64,000 nt of DNA from Bauldia sp. GTDB lineage: Bacteria > Pseudomonadota > Alphaproteobacteria > Rhizobiales > Kaistiaceae. The position numbers and the translations under genes are program-made. This document shows, one piece after another, positions 52,784 to 61,188 of the stretch. Location of the stretch: positions 62,001 to 126,000 of the forward strand of contig JAHCJZ010000002.1 of the NCBI GenBank assembly GCA_026126025.1. Direction: 5' to 3'. Every line of letters begins with the position of its first letter. The stretch's first letter is position 1. The notes below the pieces were generated by a model. That model ran no database searches. It worked only from the letters and a program-made list of their open reading frames with translations, and was not told the origin of the DNA.

Positions 52784-53974
52784 TCATTTCACCGAGCCCG
52801 CCAGGAGGCCGCGGACGAAGTAGCGCTGCAACGAGAAGAACACGATCAGCGGGACGATGATCGACACGAACGCGCCCGCCGTCAGCACGTGCCATTCATT
52901 GCCGTAGGTGCCGAGGAGGTCGATCAGGCGTCCGGTCAGAACGACGTGGGTGTCCTGCGAGCCGAGGAAGACGAGGGCGACGAGGAGGTCGTTCCAGATC
53001 CACAGGAACTGGAAGATCGCGATCGACGCCAGCGCCGGGAAGCTCAGCGGGAGCACCATGGAGGTGAAGACCTGGAAGTGCGACGCGCCGTCCATGCGCG
53101 CCGATTCCATGATCTCCTTCGGCAGGCCGGCCATGTAGTTGCGCAGGAGATAGATCGCGAGCGGCAGGCCGAAGGCGGTGTGTGCCAGCCAGACGCCGAA
53201 ATAGCCCTTGCCCTCCAGGCCGAACATGCCGGCGATGTCGTTGTAGAGGCTGAGCACCGGCACCAGCGACATCTGCAGCGGCACCACCAGGAGGCCGACC
53301 ACCGCGGCGAGAATGAAGTCGCGCCCTCTGAATCGCATCCAGGCGAGGGCGTAGGCGGCGAAGGCCGCCACCATGATCGGGATGATGGTCGCGGGGATGG
53401 CGACGGTCAGCGAATTGAGGAAGGACCGGCCGACATTGTTGGCGGTCAGGACGGTCTGGTAGTTCTCCAGCGTGGCGCGCGGCGCCATCGTGGCGGCGTA
53501 GTAGACGCGCGGGCGGGCGTCGTGGGTGAACTCGACCGGCGACCGCCACTCGAAGTTGCCGTTGACGTCGATGCGGACCACGCCCCCCTGCTGCATGGCG
53601 AGCGGCTCGCCGACCGGGGTGCCGCGCACCGTGGCGTTGGTCGCGCCATAGGCAAGGATCTCGCGATTGGTGTCGGCGCCGAGGATGTTGCCGCGGATGA
53701 TGTAGACCCCGGCCTCCTCGACCTGGTCGGAGGCGGCGGGCAGACGGGCGTTGGCCTGGATCTCGGCGGGCGCCAGCGCCGTCCACCATCCGGTGAGCGC
53801 GATCTGGTCAGGGTCGCGGAGCGAGGTGACCAGGAGGCCGGCTGTCGGGACCGTCCACAGAAGGACGATCAGCAGCAGCGAGAGGTGGGTGACCCAGCGC
53901 CCGATGCGGATGCGCGGGAAGGACCGCGGCGCCGCCTGTTGCTGTTCGACCATGACATCGGTTGCAGCGGTCAT
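52784..53974 (-). CDS. Sugar ABC transporter permease, AglG-like
   Basis: A 396-residue MalG-class permease. The C-terminal two thirds hold the usual fold with PKEIMESARMDGASHFQVFTSM as the ATPase-contact (EAA) loop. After the first helix there is a periplasmic insertion of about 120 residues (RDPDQIALTGWWTAL to RATLENYQTVL), as in AglG, which sets it apart from ordinary MalG proteins. The ATG overlaps the AglF-like stop by one base (TGATG). It ends the transcript at repeat copy C. Confidence 0.92.
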   Translation of the reverse strand: MTAATDVMVEQQQAAPRSFPRIRIGRWVTHLSLLLIVLLWTVPTAGLLVTSLRDPDQIALTGWWTALAPAEIQANARLPAASDQVEEAGVYIIRGNILGADTNREILAYGATNATVRGTPVGEPLAMQQGGVVRIDVNGNFEWRSPVEFTHDARPRVYYAATMAPRATLENYQTVLTANNVGRSFLNSLTVAIPATIIPIMVAAFAAYALAWMRFRGRDFILAAVVGLLVVPLQMSLVPVLSLYNDIAGMFGLEGKGYFGVWLAHTAFGLPLAIYLLRNYMAGLPKEIMESARMDGASHFQVFTSMVLPLSFPALASIAIFQFLWIWNDLLVALVFLGSQDTHVVLTGRLIDLLGTYGNEWHVLTAGAFVSIIVPLIVFFSLQRYFVRGLLAGSVK

Positions 53975-54987
53975 CAGTGGGTCGCCTCCGCCATGCGGGC
54001 GCGGCGGATGTTCCAGATCATCACCGGAAGCACCGCGATCATGAGGATGATGGCGATCGCCGAGCCGCGCCCGGTGTCACCGCTGATGAAGGTCCATCGG
54101 TACATGAGGTTGGCGAGCACCTGGGTGTCGAACTCGCCATTCGTCATGGCGTAGACGATGTCGAACACCTTGAGGACGATGATGGTGATCGTCGTCCACA
54201 CCACCAGGATCGTGCCCGCGATCTGCGGGATCATGATGGTGAAGAATATCTGGACCTCGTTCGCGCCGTCGATGCGGGCGGCCTCGATGGTCTCCTGCGG
54301 GATGCCGCGCAGCGCCGCCGACAGGATGACCATGGCGAAGCCGGTCTGGATCCAGATCAGGATCACCATCAGCAGGAACGAGTTGAGGAACGGGATCTGC
54401 AGCCAGGCCTGCGGCTCGCCGCCAAACGCCGTGACGATGGCGTTGAGGATGCCAATCTGGTCCTGGTCCTCGGCGCGGTAGGCGTAGACGAAGCGCCAGA
54501 TGACCGACGCGCCGACGAAGGAGATCGCCATTGGCATGAAGATGAGCGTCTTGGCGACGCCGCCCCACCAGACCCGGTCCGCCAGCACGGCGACGAGGAG
54601 GCCGAAGGCGACGCAGAGCGCCGGCACGATCAGCAGCCACCCGAGATTGTTGAGCGCCGACTGCCAGAAGACGGGATCGCCGAACGCCCATTCGTAATTG
54701 CGGAACCAGACGAAGTTCTGCCCCAGCCGGTCGAACAGGCTGAGGCGCAGCGTCTCGAAGACCGGGTAGACGAGATAGACGGTGAGGAAGATCAGCGCCG
54801 GGGCGATGAAGAGCCACGGCCTGATGCGGGTACGCAGCCGGTCGCGGCGGGTCGACGCCGCCTGACCCATCGCCGGCGCGGTGACGAGCATGCGGTCGAG
54901 GAGCCAGTTGGCGCCCCAGAAATAGCCGATGAAGATCGCGATCGCGATCGCGACCATGAGCCCGGCATACAGGATCTGCTGAAGCAT
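53974..54987 (-). CDS. Sugar ABC transporter permease, AglF-like
   Basis: A 337-residue MalF-class permease. A leading helix (LMVAIAIAIFIGYFWGANWLL) precedes the core, which has FIAPALIFLTVYLVYPVFET and the EAA loop PQETIEAARIDGANEVQIF. It forms the channel with the AglG-like protein. A strong attenuator hairpin separates it from the binding-protein gene. Confidence 0.93.
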   Translation of the reverse strand: MLQQILYAGLMVAIAIAIFIGYFWGANWLLDRMLVTAPAMGQAASTRRDRLRTRIRPWLFIAPALIFLTVYLVYPVFETLRLSLFDRLGQNFVWFRNYEWAFGDPVFWQSALNNLGWLLIVPALCVAFGLLVAVLADRVWWGGVAKTLIFMPMAISFVGASVIWRFVYAYRAEDQDQIGILNAIVTAFGGEPQAWLQIPFLNSFLLMVILIWIQTGFAMVILSAALRGIPQETIEAARIDGANEVQIFFTIMIPQIAGTILVVWTTITIIVLKVFDIVYAMTNGEFDTQVLANLMYRWTFISGDTGRGSAIAIILMIAVLPVMIWNIRRARMAEATH

Positions 54988-55054
54988 TCCCCGCCGACGG
55001 CGTGCCGCCCCTCCCCGGGCGCCGCGCCGTCCCCCCTTCCTCTATCCTCCCGGG

Positions 55055-55087
55055 AAAAACGGGGTCCGGCGGCTGGCGCCGGACCCC
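55055..55087 (-). terminator. Attenuator hairpin after the sugar-binding protein
   Basis: On the minus strand GGGGTCCGGC-GCCAGCC-GCCGGACCCC (10-pair stem) is followed by GTTTTT. It starts 12 bases past the binding-protein stop. It has the form of an intrinsic terminator that allows some read-through to the permease genes, giving excess binding protein. Confidence 0.85.
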
Positions 55088-55099
55088 AGTATAGCGGTC

Positions 55100-56473
55100 T
55101 TACTGCAGAGCGTCCCAGGCGGCCTGGATGCGGCCTGTGACTTGTTCGGCGGAGGCGCCGTTCACGAAGTCGACCATGCCGGTCCAGAACGCGCCGGCAC
55201 CGATCGGGCCGGGCATGAGGTCCGAGCCGTCGAACCGGAACGTCGTGGCGTTGAGCAGAATCTCGCCCTGCTGGCGCAGCGCGTCGCTCGAATAGACGTC
55301 CGGGTTGGCGCCGCTATGCGCCGAGAGGAAGGCCGAGTTGGGAGCGGCCATCCAGATCTCATGGGCCAGAGGCGTCATGAGGAAGTCGACGAAGGCGCGG
55401 GCGGCCGGGCTGTCGGACGCGATGGTCACGACGTTGCCGGAGCCGAGCACCGGATTGCCCAGATCCTTCGACTCATAGGGCGGCAGGTAGAAGAAGTCGT
55501 AGTCCTCGCCGGCCACCGTGTCGGCCGGGAAGAAGGACGCGATGAACGACGCCTGGCGGTGCAGATAGCACTGCGGCGGCACGGTGAAGAGGCCGAGCGG
55601 GCTGTCGCCGAAGGCGGTGGTGGAGATCGCCTGCGTGCCGCCGGCGACCATGGCGCCGTTCTTCACGATCGAGCCGAAGACGTTGAGGACGTCGATGACC
55701 TCGGGCGAGTTGAACGGAATCTCGTTCGTCACCCACTGGTCGTAGATCTCCGGCGAGTAGTTGCGGAGCATCAGGTCCTCGATCCAGTCGGTCGCCGGCC
55801 AGCCGGTGGCGCCGCCGGATTCGATGCCGATGCACCACGGCGTGCCGCCGTCGGCGATGATCTGCTCGGAAAGAGCCATCAGCTCTTCCATCGTCTCCGG
55901 CACCTCGTAGCCCATCTCGGCGAAATTGTCGGGCGAGTACCAGACGAGCGACTTGATCTCCTGCTTGTAGGGCAGGCCGTACTGCGCGACCGTGCCATCG
56001 GGGCCGGCGAACTGGCCGAGCGCGGCCCAGGACGGACCGGCGGCGTAGTTCTCCTCGATCCACGCCTGGGCATCGGCGCCGAGCGGCGACAGCGCGCCCT
56101 GCGCGGCGAAGTCGGCGAGGAGGCCGGGCTGCGGCAGGATCAGGATGTTGGACGGGCTGCCGGCGGCGATGTCGATGCGCGCCTGCTCCTCGTAGTTCGG
56201 CGAGGAGCCGGCCTGGACGTCGACGCCGGTCGCCTCCTCGAAATAGCGCCACACGCTCTCCCACTGCGCCCGGTCGCCTTCATTGTTCCACGGGCTCCAG
56301 ATCGTCAGCCGCTGGCCTTCAAGACCGGTGTGGCTCGCCGCGAACTCCTCGTAGGAATCCCAGCTGAAATCGCCCTCGCCGACCGGAAACGCGAGTTCCT
56401 GGGCGGAGGCCACGGCCGCGCAGCCACAGATGACCGCGATGGCGGACGTGCCCGCCAGAAGGAAATTCCGCAT
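55100..56473 (-). CDS. Sugar ABC transporter substrate-binding protein, AglE-like
   Basis: A 457-residue periplasmic sugar-binding protein with signal peptide FLLAGTSAIAVICGCAAVASA. Family segments include LTIWSPWNNEGDRAQWESVW, ILILPQPGLLADFAAQGAL and WCIGIESGGATGWPATDWIE. The arrangement binding protein, F-, G-type permease, with a nearby K-type ATPase and LacI, is that of alphaproteobacterial aglEFGAK regions, but here the accompanying hydrolase is a GH1 beta-glucosidase. The ATG at 56473 has GGGAGAG upstream. Confidence 0.92.
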   Translation of the reverse strand: MRNFLLAGTSAIAVICGCAAVASAQELAFPVGEGDFSWDSYEEFAASHTGLEGQRLTIWSPWNNEGDRAQWESVWRYFEEATGVDVQAGSSPNYEEQARIDIAAGSPSNILILPQPGLLADFAAQGALSPLGADAQAWIEENYAAGPSWAALGQFAGPDGTVAQYGLPYKQEIKSLVWYSPDNFAEMGYEVPETMEELMALSEQIIADGGTPWCIGIESGGATGWPATDWIEDLMLRNYSPEIYDQWVTNEIPFNSPEVIDVLNVFGSIVKNGAMVAGGTQAISTTAFGDSPLGLFTVPPQCYLHRQASFIASFFPADTVAGEDYDFFYLPPYESKDLGNPVLGSGNVVTIASDSPAARAFVDFLMTPLAHEIWMAAPNSAFLSAHSGANPDVYSSDALRQQGEILLNATTFRFDGSDLMPGPIGAGAFWTGMVDFVNGASAEQVTGRIQAAWDALQ

Positions 56474-56532
56474 GAAGTGCTCTCCCTGTCGTTCGACTTG
56501 TGAAGTTCCTCCCCGCCCGCCCCACGCGGCTT

Positions 56533-56546
56533 CCAAAACGTTTTGG
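56533..56546. promoter_or_regulatory. LacI-type operator upstream of the AglE-like gene
   Basis: CCAAAACGTTTTGG is a perfect 14-base palindrome, 60 bases upstream of the binding-protein ATG. It lies downstream of the predicted transcription start (about 56573), where a bound LacI protein would block elongation. The regulator at 51405-52520 is the obvious candidate. Confidence 0.75.
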
Positions 56547-56579
56547 GCCACGCATTCTCTGAGCCAGCGGCTGACGACA

Positions 56580-56609
56580 AGTATACTTGCGCACAATTCG
56601 ACGCGTCAA
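56580..56609 (-). promoter_or_regulatory. Predicted sigma70-type promoter of the AglE-like operon
   Basis: On the minus strand TTGACG (56604-56609) and TATACT (56580-56585) are separated by 18 bases, close to the -35/-10 consensus. The -10 region lies inside the palindrome CAAGTATACTTG (56578-56589), which could be a second regulator site. The predicted start falls near 56573. Confidence 0.65.
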
Positions 56610-56739
56610 CGTGCCGCACGGAAGCGTGACAGGCCGCGGGATTCAGCGACGCTGCGGGTCAGTCGAGCGAGGATCGCGGCCGCGGGCACAGCCGAAAGTG
56701 CCGCCGCGGCGGGAGCGCGGCGCCCCTCCCGGCAGCCCG

Positions 56740-57648
56740 TCATTCCGCCGAGGGCAGATGGCCGAAATGGCCGCGGTAGTAGGCCGAGAAGCGGCCGAGA
56801 TGCCAGAAGCCCCATTTCATCGCGGCCTCGGAGACGGTCATGCGCGACGGACGCGCGGCGCGAAGGTCGCGGTGGGCGCCGTTGAGCCGCCGCACCCGCA
56901 GCCATGCCGAGGGCGTGAGCCCGACCGTGTCCGCGAAGGCGCGGTGGAGCGCCTCGCGCGAGGCGCCGACCGCGTCGGCAAGCTCGCGCATGCCGATCGG
57001 CTCGCCGGGATTGTCGGCGACATATTCGCAGGCGTCGCGATAGACGCGCGGCGGCGCCGGCGGCGGGCGCCAGGCGCGCACGCGGAAGACATGCGCGACG
57101 ATCGCGAGGAGGCGCCGACGGATGAGGTCGGGCAGGATCTCGGGCGCCTCCCCGGGCGCGCCGTCGGCGGCCAGCGCGAGGATGCTGCGCAGCCACGCCG
57201 CCGTCTCCATCACGCCGGCGGCGTCGCGGCGCAGGATCGCGATCCACGGCTCGCCAATGTCGATGCCGAGCTCGCGCGACGGCACCGAGAGCACGAGGCT
57301 GCCGCAGGCGTGATTGCCGTTGACCGACAGATGCTCCTGCGGTCCCGCCCACACCGCGAAGGTCGGCGGATCGAGCGCGGCGCCGTCGACCCGCCAGTCG
57401 TCGTCGAGCCAGGCGAAGCTCAGATGATCGGGCGGCGCGGCGGTGCGCTGCTCGACGCTGAGATTGAAGTGCTCGCGGCGGATCAGGATGTTGCCGAGAC
57501 GGAGGCTGTCGACCGCGCCGCGGAAGCTTCCGCTGCCCAGCTGATTGTACTCGCGGGCCCAGCCGCCGACCGCCTTCTGCTGTTCGAGAGTGTCTGGAAA
57601 TATCTCGTGGCTGTAGCCGAACTCTCTGTCCGACCAATTGCTCGCCAT
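56740..57648 (-). CDS. AraC-family transcriptional regulator
   Basis: A 302-residue regulator with a C-terminal AraC domain of two helix-turn-helices (YVADNPGEPIGMRELADAVG and the MKWGFWHLGRFSAYYRGHFG end). The N-terminal half is a probable sensor domain like those of ethanolamine- or amine-type AraC regulators (SFRGAVDSLRLGNILIRREH). The ATG at 57648 fits; the frame is open to 57690. It is divergent from the aromatic amine dehydrogenase genes over 125 bases and is the natural candidate for their amine-responsive activator. Confidence 0.9.
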   Translation of the reverse strand: MASNWSDREFGYSHEIFPDTLEQQKAVGGWAREYNQLGSGSFRGAVDSLRLGNILIRREHFNLSVEQRTAAPPDHLSFAWLDDDWRVDGAALDPPTFAVWAGPQEHLSVNGNHACGSLVLSVPSRELGIDIGEPWIAILRRDAAGVMETAAWLRSILALAADGAPGEAPEILPDLIRRRLLAIVAHVFRVRAWRPPPAPPRVYRDACEYVADNPGEPIGMRELADAVGASREALHRAFADTVGLTPSAWLRVRRLNGAHRDLRAARPSRMTVSEAAMKWGFWHLGRFSAYYRGHFGHLPSAE

Positions 57649-57773
57649 CGGTCGCCCAACTTTCCGGCGGCAGCCGCCGCTGCCGTCCATTTGAGCAAAG
57701 GCCGGCGCCGTACTGGATAGCGGGGCCCGTGCCGCGGTGATTGCCTTGAGCCATCCCAGACGGAGAGACCCGT

Positions 57774-58943
57774 ATGAAGAAGCTCCTGGCAGTCCTCCTA
57801 AGCACGACCTGTGCCTTCGCCGCCGTGCCCGCCTTCGCGCAGGACGCGGACATCCCGCCGGTCGCCGAGGAGACCGTCGGCGTGAAGCCGGCCATCGATC
57901 CGGGTCCCAACATCTTCGCGATGGACCAGAGCTGGGACGGCCTCAGCACGTTCCAGGTCTTCAGCGCCGAGGACTTCACCTACAAGGGCGGCATGGGCAC
58001 CGGCATGGTGGCGCAGGGTCAGGTCTCGGCCGACGGCACCACCGCCTACACCACCTCAACCTATCTGGAGCGCATCACCTGGGGCGAGCCCGACATGGTG
58101 CTCCAGATATTCGACGTGGCGACCCTGTCGGTCACGGCGGAGATCATGCTGCCGCCCAAGATCACCATGGTCGCCGCCTACGAGCACCTCCTCCAGCTTT
58201 CCGCCGACGAACGCTTCATCTTCATCATGAACGCGACCCCGGCGGCGTCGGTCACAGTGGTCGACCTTGAGGCCGGCGCGGTGACCATGGAGGTGCCGAC
58301 GCCCGGCTGCTGGGAGATCTACCCGGCGACCAGCGGCCTCAAATTCACGATGCTGTGCGGCGACGGCGCGGCCAAGACGTTCATCCTCAACGAGACGGGG
58401 ACGGAGATCGTGTCCGAGCTCGCGACGGATCTCTTCAACGTCGACGACGATCCGCTGTTCGTCCATGCCGAGCGGCGCGGCGACGCCGACGAGCTCCTCT
58501 TCGTCTCGTACACCGGCAATGTCTACCGGGTGTCCGATGCCGGCGACGCGCCGGAGCTGATCGAGATCGTCTCGCTGACGGCCGATGTCGAGGCGCCCTT
58601 CGCGCCGGGCGGCTACGCGCTCACGGCGTACAATGCGGCCAACGACTACCTCTTCGTCGTCATGCATGCCGACCCCTATGACGGCAGCCACAAGGATGCC
58701 GGCGACGAGGTCTGGGTGATGGACATGGCGGTCGGCACCCTCCTCTACCGGCTCCAGCCCGAGCACGGCCTCGTCAGCCTCTATGTCGACGACGCCGAAC
58801 TGCCGACGCTCTACGGCTTCAACGAGGAGGACTACACGATCCGCAGCTACGCGATCGATCCGGCGGCGACGCACGGGATCATCATGGAGGAGACCGGCAC
58901 GGTCAGCGTCGGCGGCGGCCTCGTGATCACGGTGCGCGAATGA
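57774..58943 (+). CDS. aauB: Aromatic amine dehydrogenase heavy chain
   Basis: A 389-residue exported protein (signal LLAVLLSTTCAFAAVPAFA) that folds as the seven-bladed propeller subunit of a TTQ amine dehydrogenase. Segments such as TSTYLERITWGEPDMVLQIF, LPPKITMVAAYEHLLQLSAD, NATPAASVTVVDLEAG and GCWEIYPATSG correspond closely to the aromatic amine dehydrogenase large subunit as I remember it. It binds the small TTQ subunit at 60122-60667 in an alpha2beta2 enzyme that oxidises primary amines (such as tyramine or phenylethylamine) to aldehydes in the periplasm. It begins the operon; GGAGAG precedes the ATG. Methylamine-type specificity is a less likely alternative. Confidence 0.88.
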   Translation: MKKLLAVLLSTTCAFAAVPAFAQDADIPPVAEETVGVKPAIDPGPNIFAMDQSWDGLSTFQVFSAEDFTYKGGMGTGMVAQGQVSADGTTAYTTSTYLERITWGEPDMVLQIFDVATLSVTAEIMLPPKITMVAAYEHLLQLSADERFIFIMNATPAASVTVVDLEAGAVTMEVPTPGCWEIYPATSGLKFTMLCGDGAAKTFILNETGTEIVSELATDLFNVDDDPLFVHAERRGDADELLFVSYTGNVYRVSDAGDAPELIEIVSLTADVEAPFAPGGYALTAYNAANDYLFVVMHADPYDGSHKDAGDEVWVMDMAVGTLLYRLQPEHGLVSLYVDDAELPTLYGFNEEDYTIRSYAIDPAATHGIIMEETGTVSVGGGLVITVRE

Positions 58944-59473
58944 GCGGCGAGGTCACCACGCTGCTGGCGGCGACCGCCGCCGCCTTCACGGCGCTGCTGT
59001 TTGCGCGGGCAGCGTGGCACAAGCTGTCGGACTTCGCCGCCTTCACCGGCTTCGTCGCCGACTACCGGCTGGTGCCGGAGGCGCAGGTGAAACCGGTCGC
59101 CGCCGCCCTCGTGGCGGCGGAGGTCGCGATCCCGCTCGCGCTCGTGATCCCAGGGACGGCGACAATCGGGGCCGCGCTCGCGATCGGGCTTCTCGGGCTC
59201 TATGCCGCGGCGATGGGCATCAACATCGCCCGCGGCCGGACGAGCATCGAATGCGGCTGCGGCGGCGCGCCGAACCTCCTGTCGCCGGCGCTGATCGTGC
59301 GCAACGCCGTGCTCGCGGCCGTCGCCGGGCTCGTCCTCCTCGATCCGGGGATCGGACTCAGCTTCGGCAACGCCGTCATCGCGGTCGCGCTCGGCCTCCT
59401 CCTCCTCGCCTGCTTCGTCCTCGCCGAGCAGGTGCTCGCCAACGGCATGCGCGCCCGCATGGCGCGCCGCTAA
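58940..59473 (+). CDS. aauE: MauE/AauE-type membrane protein for amine dehydrogenase maturation
   Basis: A 177-residue protein with about four membrane helices and the Cys-rich motif ECGCGGAPN. MauE/AauE proteins are needed for the export-folded small subunit, probably to form its many disulfide bonds together with MauD/AauD. The ATG overlaps the heavy-chain stop by 4 bases, so expression is coupled. Confidence 0.88.
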   Translation: MSGEVTTLLAATAAAFTALLFARAAWHKLSDFAAFTGFVADYRLVPEAQVKPVAAALVAAEVAIPLALVIPGTATIGAALAIGLLGLYAAAMGINIARGRTSIECGCGGAPNLLSPALIVRNAVLAAVAGLVLLDPGIGLSFGNAVIAVALGLLLLACFVLAEQVLANGMRARMARR

Positions 59474-59497
59474 CCCGAACCCGGGAAAGAAAACCTC

Positions 59498-60097
59498 ATG
59501 ACCGGATTGATCTTCGCCGTCGCCGTCCTCTTCGTGATCGTGCTCGGCCTTGCCGTCGCCCTCTTTGCGCTGGCCCGCCAGACCGGCGTCCTCTTCGAGC
59601 GCATCTCCCCGATGGGCGCGCTCATCAACGATTCCGGCCCGAGGATCGGCGACGCCTCGCCGCGCTTCACGCTGGAGAGCCTCACCGGCGGAGTGGTGTC
59701 GCTCGGCGGCGCGGCGGAGCGCAGCAAGCTCGTCTTCTTCGTCTCGCCGACCTGCCCGGTCTGCAAGAAGCTGCTGCCGATCGTGAAGTCGATCCGCAAC
59801 AGCGAGAAGGGCTGGCTCGACGTGATCCTCGCCAGCGACGGCGAGGCCGCGCGGCACAAGGAGTTCATCGAGCGCGCCGACCTCGCCGCGCTCCCCTATG
59901 TGCTGTCGAGCGAGCTCGGCATCACCTACCGGGTATCGCGGCTCCCCTTCGCCATCCTTCTCGACGAGAGCGGCACGATCCGCTCGAAGGGCCTCGTCAA
60001 CAATCGCGAGCAGCTGGAGAGCCTGTTCAACGCCAAGGAGCTCGGCGTCGACTCGATCCAGACCTTCATCGAGCAGCTCACACCCACCAATAGCTGA
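59498..60097 (+). CDS. aauD: MauD/AauD thioredoxin-like maturation protein
   Basis: A 199-residue protein with one N-terminal membrane anchor (LIFAVAVLFVIVLGLAVAL) and a periplasmic thioredoxin-fold domain with the redox motif SPTCPVCKKLLPIVKSI. MauD-type proteins form or isomerise disulfides in the small subunit, which has six. It lies 24 bases after aauE and 24 before aauA. Confidence 0.9.
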   Translation: MTGLIFAVAVLFVIVLGLAVALFALARQTGVLFERISPMGALINDSGPRIGDASPRFTLESLTGGVVSLGGAAERSKLVFFVSPTCPVCKKLLPIVKSIRNSEKGWLDVILASDGEAARHKEFIERADLAALPYVLSSELGITYRVSRLPFAILLDESGTIRSKGLVNNREQLESLFNAKELGVDSIQTFIEQLTPTNS

Positions 60098-60121
60098 TCC
60101 CATTCATCACGGAGTGCTTCC

Positions 60122-60667
60122 ATGACGAGCTATATCGACAGGTTCCTTGAATGGATGGACGGCACCACGGAACGCGCTGCCCGTCGCACCGCCCAGGCGA
60201 TCGGCCGACGCCACGTGCTGGCCTCGCTGGGAACGGCGATGATGGGGACGGCGCTGGCGCCGATGCTTCCCTTCGACCGCACCTTCGGCAAAGCCTTCGC
60301 GCAGGCGAAGCCGGTGGGCGGCTATGACGGCGACATCGCGGCCTGCGACTACTGGCGGTACTGCGCCCTCGACGGCTATCTCTGCTCGGAGTGCGGCGGC
60401 GAGCTGACGATGTGTCCGCCCGGCTCCGAGGCTTCGGTCGTCGCCTGGGTCGGCACCTGCCACAACCCGAATGACGGCCGCGACTATCTCGTCTCCTACA
60501 ATGACTGCTGCGGCGGTGGCGGCTGCGCCAACCCGACCTTCTGCTTCGGCTCCGAAGGCGAGCGTCCCGGCTACCGCATGGGCCTCTACAACGACATCAA
60601 CTGGTGCATGGCGAACGAGACCAAGGGCTATCACTGCACGGTCGCGGTCGTGGTCGGCATCGCGTAG
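60122..60667 (+). CDS. aauA: Aromatic amine dehydrogenase light chain (TTQ subunit)
   Basis: A 181-residue precursor. A long leader with twin Arg (GRRHVLASLGTAMMGTALAP) precedes the mature part. The two Trp that form tryptophan tryptophylquinone are Trp109 (VVAWVGTCHNP) and Trp161 (NDINWCMANE); Asp128 (YNDCCGGG) matches the catalytic base of aromatic amine dehydrogenase, followed later by HCT. Twelve Cys give the usual six disulfides. Segments such as GTCHNPNDGRDYLVSYNDCC are nearer to aromatic amine dehydrogenase than to methylamine dehydrogenase as I recall both. Deaminates amines and passes electrons to a copper protein or cytochrome. Confidence 0.9.
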   Translation: MTSYIDRFLEWMDGTTERAARRTAQAIGRRHVLASLGTAMMGTALAPMLPFDRTFGKAFAQAKPVGGYDGDIAACDYWRYCALDGYLCSECGGELTMCPPGSEASVVAWVGTCHNPNDGRDYLVSYNDCCGGGGCANPTFCFGSEGERPGYRMGLYNDINWCMANETKGYHCTVAVVVGIA

Positions 60668-60681
60668 GAGACGGGACCCGC

Positions 60682-61158
60682 ATGAGACTGCGACGCGCGC
60701 TGGCGGCCCTTGCGGCGGCGAGCGGCGTCGCGGCGGCCGCGGCGATCGCGGGCCATGCCGTCGCCGCCGACGGCGAGCGGACGGCGCAGGCGAACTACAT
60801 CCTGCGCTGCGCCGGCTGCCATGGCATGGCGGGCGCCGGCGTGCCCCATGCCGGCATCCCGGATTTTCATGGGCTGGTCGGCGTCTTCGCTGGCGACGAG
60901 GAGGGCCGGACCTACCTCTTCAACGTCCCCGGCGTCGTCGGCTCGAGCCTCTCCGACGCCGAGAAGGCGGCAGTGATGAACCTCATCATGAAGCGCTGGG
61001 CCGGGGAGTCGCTCCCCGCCGACTTCGCGGCGTTCACCGCGGAGGAGGTGACCGCGCGGCGCGCGGTACCGGTCGAGAGCATCGTCGACTTCCGCCGCGC
61101 GATCGTCGACCGCCTCTCGGCGGAGGGCATCGTGACGGCCGAGTACCCCTGGCCCTAG
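60682..61158 (+). CDS. Monoheme c-type cytochrome of the amine dehydrogenase operon
   Basis: A 158-residue exported cytochrome with signal peptide ALAALAAASGVAAAAAIAG and one heme site CAGCH (43-47). I do not see a clear axial Met of the GMPAF type. The ATG at 60682 has GGAG at about 11 bases. The gene order aauBEDA followed by a small monoheme cytochrome is that of the known aromatic amine dehydrogenase cluster; it may take electrons from the TTQ enzyme directly, as no azurin or amicyanin gene is in view. Confidence 0.85.
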   Translation: MRLRRALAALAAASGVAAAAAIAGHAVAADGERTAQANYILRCAGCHGMAGAGVPHAGIPDFHGLVGVFAGDEEGRTYLFNVPGVVGSSLSDAEKAAVMNLIMKRWAGESLPADFAAFTAEEVTARRAVPVESIVDFRRAIVDRLSAEGIVTAEYPWP

Positions 61159-61162
61159 TGAT

Positions 61163-61184
61163 CCTCCCCTGCTCGCGGGGGAGG
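61163..61184. terminator. Hairpin between convergent cytochrome and helicase genes
   Basis: CCTCCCC and GGGGAGG form a 7-pair stem with an 8-base loop, lying wholly in the 30 bases between the two stop codons. There is no clear T-run on either strand; it could still end both transcripts. Confidence 0.55.
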
Positions 61185-61188
61185 AATG

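Noticed and set aside
57774-60667. Methylamine dehydrogenase (mauBEDA)
   Set aside because: The order is the same, but the light-chain segments around both TTQ tryptophans resemble aromatic amine dehydrogenase more closely and no mauF, mauC or mauG lies nearby.
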